Of a stretch of 7,096 nt of DNA, positions 1-3,854 are shown piece after piece. The notes beneath the pieces were generated by a model, which was not told where the DNA came from, ran no database searches, and saw only the letters and a program-made list of their open reading frames with translations. Within the stretch, counting starts at the first letter, position 1, and each line of letters opens with the position of its first letter. The stretch is from contig JAGGTC010000172.1 in NCBI GenBank assembly GCA_021163945.1, positions 1 to 7,096 on the forward strand, read 5' to 3'. The stretch is from Deltaproteobacteria bacterium (GTDB taxonomy: Bacteria; Desulfobacterota; Desulfofervidia; Desulfofervidales; DG-60). The position numbers and the translations under genes were made by a program.

Positions 1-2
1 TG

Positions 3-92
3 GAATATCTGGATGAAGAATACAAAGTGAGGGTAAGAAGGTTCTGCACGAATCTGGTAGATGTATGGATAAGTGAGTTTTTGAAAGGGTGA
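3..92 (+). CDS. C-terminal end of a protein related to the kinase at 3851-7042 (5'-truncated)
   Basis: Only the last 29 codons are present; they read in frame 3 to a TGA at 90-92, and both other frames hit stops within 30 bases. Aligned without gaps to the end of the kinase encoded at 3851-7042, the two share Glu, Leu, the pair Phe-Cys, Val, the pair Trp-Ile and the pair Phe-Leu, about 9 identities in 28 positions, with the same amphipathic helical character. The shared region lies in the helical extension after the kinase domain, so the upstream gene is probably a second kinase of the same type or another protein with that extension. The catalytic part is outside the window, so a kinase function is inferred only. 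Confidence 0.6.
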   Translation, partial: EYLDEEYKVRVRRFCTNLVDVWISEFLKG

Positions 93-147
93 AGTGATGA
101 AGAGAAAGAGAATGAAAATGAAGATGCGGAAAGAGTAACGTTTACAA

Positions 148-157
148 TTTTTTTAAA
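148..157 (+). promoter_or_regulatory. T-rich TATA-like block, possible archaeal promoter or upstream terminator
   Basis: Seven T followed by AAA sit 43-52 bases before the first start codon of the operon. An archaeal TATA box about 26 bases before the start of transcription would place the RNA 5' end near 180, just ahead of the ribosome-binding site. The same T run lies 56 bases after the stop at 90-92 and could instead end the upstream transcript, since archaeal RNA polymerase stops at oligo-T. No clear hairpin is visible. Either role, or both, is possible. Confidence 0.3.
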
Positions 158-199
158 GAACGAAGTGAAATATGTGATTGAGAGGAGTGGATTGATGAG

Positions 200-565
200 A
201 TGATGGGGTTGTTTGGAAAGAAGAAGATAAAAGGGAAAACGGCAGAAGAGTGGTTTGAGTTAGGATTAAAAGAGAAAGACCCGAAGAAGAAAATAGAGTA
301 TTATTCAAAATGCTTGGAATTAGACCTGAAGAATGCAGTTGCATGGAACAACAAAGGATTTGCCCTTGATGAGTTAGGGAGATACGAGGAAGCGATAAGA
401 TGTTATGATACAGCACTTGGGATAAATCCAGAAGATGCTATTGCGTGGGATAACAAAATAATTGCAGAGGAAAAATTGTTGAAAATAGAAAAAATGAGGA
501 GAAAAGTAGAACAATGGAAGAGGGAAGGTTATAAAGTGGACGATTTGGAGGAGATGTTGAAATGA
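200..565 (+). CDS. Small TPR protein with the operon's shared C-terminal tail
   Basis: This is a 121-residue soluble protein with no signal peptide or membrane span. Residues 46-79 form a canonical 34-residue tetratricopeptide repeat (W-N-N-K-G near its start, G-R-Y-E-E-A-I, then A-L-x-I-N-P at its end). Residues 15-45 form a degenerate TPR, and the first helix of a third follows at 80-95. TPRs mediate protein-protein contacts. Residues 98-121 are the basic tail shared with the next three proteins (V-E-Q-W-K-R-E-G-Y, ending L-E-E-M-L-K). An in-frame stop at 179-181 limits the start to the ATG at 200 or 203; GGAGTGG at 184-190 is suitably spaced for either. The stop overlaps the next start as ATGA. 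A cytoplasmic adaptor in the operon's signalling system is my inference; the TPR fold is secure. Confidence 0.85.
   Translation: MMGLFGKKKIKGKTAEEWFELGLKEKDPKKKIEYYSKCLELDLKNAVAWNNKGFALDELGRYEEAIRCYDTALGINPEDAIAWDNKIIAEEKLLKIEKMRRKVEQWKREGYKVDDLEEMLK
547..553 (+). promoter_or_regulatory. Ribosome-binding site embedded in the tail codons of the preceding gene
   Basis: GGAGGAG lies 8 bases before the ATG at 562. It is formed by the Leu-Glu-Glu codons of the TPR protein's tail. Together with the ATGA overlap it implies translational coupling and fixes the start of the next gene. Confidence 0.75.
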
Positions 566-651
566 ACAAAGCGAAGATTTATCCCTGGATTTTCGCAGTT
601 GTTTTTGTTTTAATTATAGTTATTCTCAGTGGAGTTGCAAGTGCTGAAGAG
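562..651 (+). repeat. Shared leader-coding repeat, copy 1
   Basis: These 90 bases encode the N-terminal leader, from M-N-K-A-K-I-Y-P-W to the signal-peptidase-like A-S-A-E-E. They are highly similar at the DNA level to 1774-1860, which is one codon shorter; about the first 43 bases also match 3105-3147. Adjacent genes therefore share leader DNA as well as tails. Confidence 0.8.
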
Positions 652-927
652 GGGAATGAGATGCTTTGGAGCCATGAACTTGATGGTGATGTCACGTATG
701 TCTCAATATCACCAAATGGAAATTATATAGCAGCTATGACTAAGAGGTATACCGGCTACATCTACCTGTTTGACAATGAAGGAAAAATGTTGTGGAGTTA
801 TTATTACTGTAGGGATATTGAAAGTCCATATGGAGTTGCAGTATCACCAGACGGTTACGTAGCTGCCGTGGTTGCTCATTCCAGCTCTAATTGGGACTAT
901 GTTAGTTCTTATATTTATTTTTTTTGA
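562..927 (+). CDS. Beta-propeller membrane protein, N-terminal part (frame broken at 918-925)
   Basis: The frame runs 121 residues to a TGA at 925-927. Residues 1-28 are a signal peptide: Lys-rich start, hydrophobic core and A-S-A before Glu-Glu. Residues 46-79 form a first PQQ/WD40-like blade (S-I-S-P-N-G-N-Y-I-A, then Y-L-F-D-N-E-G-K). A second blade starts at 92 (V-S-P-D-G) and is cut where its strand should read Y-F-F-D-R-D-G-K; the missing half continues in another frame from 926. Removing one T from the run of eight restores a 404-residue protein that matches the neighbour at 1774-3108 from end to end. If the break is real, this part alone would be a small secreted two-blade fragment. 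A sequencing error, a genuine mutation and recoding are all possible. Ligand unknown; an outside sensor role is inferred. Confidence 0.8.
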   Translation: MNKAKIYPWIFAVVFVLIIVILSGVASAEEGNEMLWSHELDGDVTYVSISPNGNYIAAMTKRYTGYIYLFDNEGKMLWSYYYCRDIESPYGVAVSPDGYVAAVVAHSSSNWDYVSSYIYFF

Positions 928-928
928 C
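918..928 (+). other. Frameshift site: run of eight T followed by TGA C
   Basis: In the upstream frame the codons are TAT TTT TTT TGA. Skipping one T gives TAT TTT TTT GAC and continues in the frame that encodes the rest of the protein. The arrangement TTT TGA C has the same geometry as the bacterial release factor 2 recoding site (CTT TGA C), but the internal Shine-Dalgarno stimulator of that site is not visible here. A homopolymer miscount is the simplest explanation. Confidence 0.8.
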
Positions 929-1777
929 AGAGATGGAAAATTATTGCAGAAGATAACAAAGATGAGACAAGAAAGATGGTTGAATATTTTGGTATCTCCA
1001 GACGGAAGATACGTTGTTACTGGTGATGCAGCTCATATTTTCTGCTATAATAAAAATGGAGGAGAAATATGGCATTACAACGGCCCTAAAGCGGGTTATG
1101 CCCCGGGTGGTATATATGAAAAGATAGCAATATCCGCAGATGGAAATTATGTGAAAGTAGATACCAGTTATTTTTACATTAATAATGGAACGTATTTTCA
1201 TAGTGAACCTAAACATTGTAAGTGGATTTATGAGGAGACAATATCGTTAGACAATGTTTATGAGATTAAGAGAGATGAAAAGAAAATCTCTCTCTTTGCA
1301 AACACAAGTGCAATTTCAAATTTAATCTCACATACAAAATCAGAGATAGAGAAGGAAAAATCTAAAGGATTTATAGTTACGGAAAGTGAGAATTTATTAT
1401 CTCAAGCTGAAAATGCTTTTAGCTCTAAAAATTATGTTAAAGCAAAAGAATTGGCAGATAAATCATATTCCTTAGCAACAGACATAGACCAAGATGGCGT
1501 TTCAAACGAAGAAGATTTCGCTCCAACGATTAAAAACATTTACATCTACGCTGGAACTCCTTTCACTTTGCTCGTGTTAGCAGCTTTAACAAAAGTTTCT
1601 CTGGATGTAAGGAAAAGAGGAAAGATAAAAAGACTTGAAAAACAAAAGATAAGAAGAGAAGAAGAAAGGAGAAGATTGGAAAAAGAGAGGAGGATAAGCG
1701 AACTCAAGGCTAAATACGAGCAGTATAAGCGAGAGGGTTACAAACCGGATGAGGATTTGGAGGAGATGTTGAGATGA
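926..1777 (+). CDS. Beta-propeller membrane protein, C-terminal part: propeller, helical repeat, TM helix, tail
   Basis: This continues the 562-927 product as residues 122-404 of the repaired protein. It completes blade 2 and adds blade 3 (V-S-P-D-G-R-Y-V-V near 143-151) and blade 4 (A-I-S-A-D-G-N-Y near 189-196). Next come a linker with a Cys-x-Trp motif shared with the following gene, one helical repeat (about 249-303), a Ca-binding-like loop D-I-D-Q-D-G-V-S-N-E-E-D (307-318), a membrane span (about 326-345), a very basic coiled coil and the shared tail. Predicted topology is propeller, repeat and loop outside, tail inside. A TTG at 872 or ATG at 899 could start this frame separately; that start would add an artificial hydrophobic stretch unlike the related protein, so I read it as the second half of one gene. 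The stop overlaps the next start as ATGA. Confidence 0.8.
   Translation, partial: DRDGKLLQKITKMRQERWLNILVSPDGRYVVTGDAAHIFCYNKNGGEIWHYNGPKAGYAPGGIYEKIAISADGNYVKVDTSYFYINNGTYFHSEPKHCKWIYEETISLDNVYEIKRDEKKISLFANTSAISNLISHTKSEIEKEKSKGFIVTESENLLSQAENAFSSKNYVKAKELADKSYSLATDIDQDGVSNEEDFAPTIKNIYIYAGTPFTLLVLAALTKVSLDVRKRGKIKRLEKQKIRREEERRRLEKERRISELKAKYEQYKREGYKPDEDLEEMLR
1481..1777 (+). repeat. 297-bp direct repeat, copy 1 (Ca-loop, TM helix and tail module)
   Basis: This block aligns base for base, without gaps, with 2812-3108. I count about 18 differences, roughly 94% identity, with only about 6 in the first 200 bases. It begins exactly at the first Asp codon of the Ca-binding-like loop; sequence before it is much less similar. 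It runs on into the leader repeat of the following gene. Confidence 0.9.
1759..1765 (+). promoter_or_regulatory. Ribosome-binding site embedded in tail codons, second copy
   Basis: GGAGGAG is formed by the Leu-Glu-Glu codons of the tail and lies 8 bases before the ATG at 1774, in the same arrangement as 547-553. Confidence 0.75.
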
Positions 1778-1860
1778 ACAAAACAAAGATTTATCTCTGG
1801 ATTTTGGCGTTAGGTTTTGTTTTAATCATTGTTCTCAGCGGAGTTGCAAGTGCTGAAGAG
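1774..1860 (+). repeat. Shared leader-coding repeat, copy 2
   Basis: This encodes the leader of the second propeller protein and ends with the same A-S-A-E-E codons as copy 1. One codon is missing in the hydrophobic core, giving 87 bases. Confidence 0.8.
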
Positions 1861-3108
1861 TATGAGAGATTATGGCGTCGTGATGTTGACCTTTTCAATC
1901 TCCATGATGCTACAATATCCCCAGATGGAAATCACATAGCTGTTGTAGGGGGGGCGCGTGGTGTAGATTGTATGGATCTTATCCTTCTTAATAAAAAGGG
2001 GGAGTTGCTATGGCAAGAGCATACTAAGATACCTTACTATGGCCTTCCTAAATCACAAGTTTCAATATCTTCAAACGGAAATTACATAGTCGTTAGAAGT
2101 CATGGGGAAGCCTCTTATTTCAATATAGAGGGAGAAGAACTATCTAGTGCTCCGAATTGCAATTGGTATAATAAAAAGACATCGCTAAATAGTGAGTATA
2201 AGGTTGAACCTGATGGGTTTATGGTAGATGTTATTTTCTATGCAAAATCCAGTGTAATTGCATCAGACAAAATTTCAGATGCAAAATCAACAATTTCCCA
2301 GATAAAATCAAAGGGAGTTGTGGTCACTGAAGCAGAAGAACAATTATCTGAGGCTGAACAAGCATTTGATACAAAAGATTATAAGAAGGCAAAGGAATTC
2401 GCTCAGAGAGCTATTGAGCTCACAGCTAAATTGGAGATGGATGCCAAGGCTGCGGAAGAATCTATTGGAACAGCTAAATCTATTATTTCAGACGCAAAGT
2501 CCAAAGGTTTCAAGCTATCAGATGCCGAGAATTTCCTATCCCAAGCCGAAAATGCTTTAAACTCAGGCGATTATACAAATGCGAAGTCATTAGCGGAGCA
2601 GGCAAAAGAAAAAGCAGAAGAAATTAGCAAATTGGCGACTCCAGCAAAAGATGCCATTGACGATGCCAAATCTGCTATACCTGCGGAGAGATCCAAAGGC
2701 TTTTACTCAACAGAAGCAGATTCTCTACTCTCTCAAGCTGAAGAAGCATTTAAACAGGGAAAGTATAAAAAAGCAAAATTATTAGCTGAGAATGCGACAG
2801 CTCTTGCTTTAGACATAGACCAAGATGGCGTTTCAAACGAAGAAGATTTTGCTCCAACGATTAAAAACATTTACATCTACGCTGGAACTCCTTTCGCTTT
2901 GCTCGTATTAGCAGCTTTAACAAAAGTTTCTCTGGATGTAAGGAAAAGAGGAAAGATAAAAAGACTTGAAAAACAAAAGATAAGGAGAGAGGAAGAAAGG
3001 AGAAGATTAGAATACAAAAGGAGGATAAAAGAACTCAAGGCTAAATACGAGCAGTATAAGCGAGAGGGTTATACACCTGATAAAGATTTGGAGGAGATGT
3101 TGAAATGA
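1774..3108 (+). CDS. Membrane-anchored sensor-like protein: short propeller, three helical repeats, Ca-loop, TM helix, shared tail
   Basis: This is an intact 444-residue relative of the broken gene before it. Residues 1-27 are a signal peptide ending A-S-A. Residues 30-125 hold only about two propeller-like blades (T-I-S-P-D-G-N-H-I-A at 47-56; S-I-S-S-N-G-N-Y-I-V at 97-106). A Cys-x-Trp linker (129-131) leads into three copies of the roughly 60-residue helical repeat at about 164-222, 230-286 and 293-344, each with A-K-S, S-K-G, A-E and a [GK]-[DK]-Y-x-x-A-K core. D347, D349, D351 and D358 form an EF-hand/thrombospondin-3-like loop. A membrane helix spans about 365-384, followed by a basic coiled coil and the tail (420-444). 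Predicted: outside sensing part, inside tail. Ligand unknown; propeller and repeats are clear, the sensor role is inferred. Confidence 0.85.
   Translation: MNKTKIYLWILALGFVLIIVLSGVASAEEYERLWRRDVDLFNLHDATISPDGNHIAVVGGARGVDCMDLILLNKKGELLWQEHTKIPYYGLPKSQVSISSNGNYIVVRSHGEASYFNIEGEELSSAPNCNWYNKKTSLNSEYKVEPDGFMVDVIFYAKSSVIASDKISDAKSTISQIKSKGVVVTEAEEQLSEAEQAFDTKDYKKAKEFAQRAIELTAKLEMDAKAAEESIGTAKSIISDAKSKGFKLSDAENFLSQAENALNSGDYTNAKSLAEQAKEKAEEISKLATPAKDAIDDAKSAIPAERSKGFYSTEADSLLSQAEEAFKQGKYKKAKLLAENATALALDIDQDGVSNEEDFAPTIKNIYIYAGTPFALLVLAALTKVSLDVRKRGKIKRLEKQKIRREEERRRLEYKRRIKELKAKYEQYKREGYTPDKDLEEMLK
2812..3108 (+). repeat. 297-bp direct repeat, copy 2
   Basis: Partner of 1481-1777 at a constant offset of 1331 bases. 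Differences cluster in the last third, in the basic coiled coil and tail codons. Confidence 0.9.
3090..3096 (+). promoter_or_regulatory. Ribosome-binding site embedded in tail codons, third copy
   Basis: GGAGGAG from the Leu-Glu-Glu tail codons lies 8 bases before the ATG at 3105, which overlaps the stop as ATGA. Confidence 0.75.
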
Positions 3109-3147
3109 ACAAGGCAAAGATTTATCCCTGGATTTTTGCAGTGGTTT
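3105..3147 (+). repeat. Shared leader-coding repeat, partial copy 3
   Basis: About 43 bases encode M-N-K-A-K-I-Y-P-W-I-F-A-V-V, the same peptide as copy 1 with mostly synonymous differences. The similarity then ends abruptly inside the first membrane span, and no A-S-A cleavage site follows. Confidence 0.7.
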
Positions 3148-3854
3148 TTGGGGTTGTTGGAATAATTGCATGCATGAAAGTTGGACAGATTTATGATGGC
3201 TTAAGTATCGAAGCTTCATGGAGATTTGGGGATAAATCTGTTATGGCGACTAATGACGTAGCTACCATTTTTGATATTTTAGGCCTTTTATCTTCTTACA
3301 TTATGTTTTTCTCTATCACCATGCTATTCATGAAAGCTTTCGACTTTGACATCGCATCTAGTATCTTAGGGAGTTTTATCGTAGGTTTAATTTTTGGACC
3401 GATGTTTTTTGCTATTATCATACATCTTTTTTGTAAGAATTCGATTAATGTTGCAGGGGCATCTTTTGGTTTATTCATAGGGGTTATAACTGGACTGATT
3501 ATTGGAATTGGTGCAAGAAGTATTCTGAAACTTTTAAATAGCATAATAATCTGCAGCATTCTTGGAATAATTATCGGACAGATTTTTTGTAGTAATGGTT
3601 TAATCGTTTGTTCGCCTCTCCTTCTAGCCTTTGCATCTGTAGGTTACGCAATTGGAAATCCAATAACTGAGAAAGCAGAACAAAGAGCAGAAATAAAAAG
3701 AAGAGAAGAACTTGAAAGAGAAAGGATAAGAAGAGAAGAAGAAAGAAGAAGATTAGAATATGAGCAAAAAATAAGAGAATATAAATCAAAAGTAGAACAA
3801 TGGGAGAGAGAAGGGTATGATGTTTCCAGGTTAAAGAAGAGGTGGTTCAAATGA
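3105..3854 (+). CDS. Polytopic membrane protein (about 6 spans) with the shared leader and cytoplasmic tail
   Basis: This 249-residue protein belongs to no family I recognise. Hydrophobic spans lie at about 8-26, 54-78, 83-108, 115-136, 143-162 and 165-184; several are Gly/Ile-rich with G-x-x-x-G-like spacing. Residues 187-225 form a charged coiled coil (R-R-E-E-E-R-R-R-L-E) nearly identical to that of the two propeller proteins. The tail at 226-249 has V-E-Q-W-E-R-E-G-Y but ends in a divergent basic K-K-R-W-F-K instead of L-E-E-M-L-K. Six spans with a Lys-bearing N-terminus put both ends inside, so the tail is again cytoplasmic. The first 14 residues match the leader of the first propeller protein, here as an uncleaved span. 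It may sense the membrane or act as a channel or scaffold; nothing visible decides this. It overlaps both neighbours by ATGA. Confidence 0.85.
   Translation: MNKAKIYPWIFAVVFGVVGIIACMKVGQIYDGLSIEASWRFGDKSVMATNDVATIFDILGLLSSYIMFFSITMLFMKAFDFDIASSILGSFIVGLIFGPMFFAIIIHLFCKNSINVAGASFGLFIGVITGLIIGIGARSILKLLNSIIICSILGIIIGQIFCSNGLIVCSPLLLAFASVGYAIGNPITEKAEQRAEIKRREELERERIRREEERRRLEYEQKIREYKSKVEQWEREGYDVSRLKKRWFK
3839..3845 (+). promoter_or_regulatory. Ribosome-binding site deciding the kinase start
   Basis: GAGGTGG lies 5 bases before the ATG at 3851. An in-frame GTG at 3842 falls inside this site and so cannot be served by it. The ATG also gives the ATGA overlap seen at every other junction of the operon, so 3851 is preferred. 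Confidence 0.75.

Noticed and set aside
97..138. 13-codon ORF starting shortly after the upstream stop
   Set aside because: The peptide is only Met, Lys, Arg and Glu from a purine-rich stretch; it has no recognisable content and is too short to support.
872..925. Separate start (TTG 872 or ATG 899) for the second half of the broken propeller gene, giving a hydrophobic N-terminus
   Set aside because: Those codons overlap clear propeller sequence in the other frame, no Shine-Dalgarno site was seen, and the related intact gene has one continuous frame.
1640..1700. GA-rich tracts (also near 2970-3030 and 3690-3780) as simple repeats or regulatory sites
   Set aside because: They are in-frame codons of the conserved basic coiled coil and need no other explanation.
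1481..3108. Direct repeats as a CRISPR array or insertion-sequence ends
   Set aside because: The repeats are coding, about 300 bases long and separated by more than 1 kb of coding sequence; there are no short regular spacers, transposase or inverted ends.
3842..3853. GTG at 3842 as the kinase start
   Set aside because: It lies inside the likely ribosome-binding site; ATG 3851 has good spacing and fits the ATGA pattern of the other junctions.
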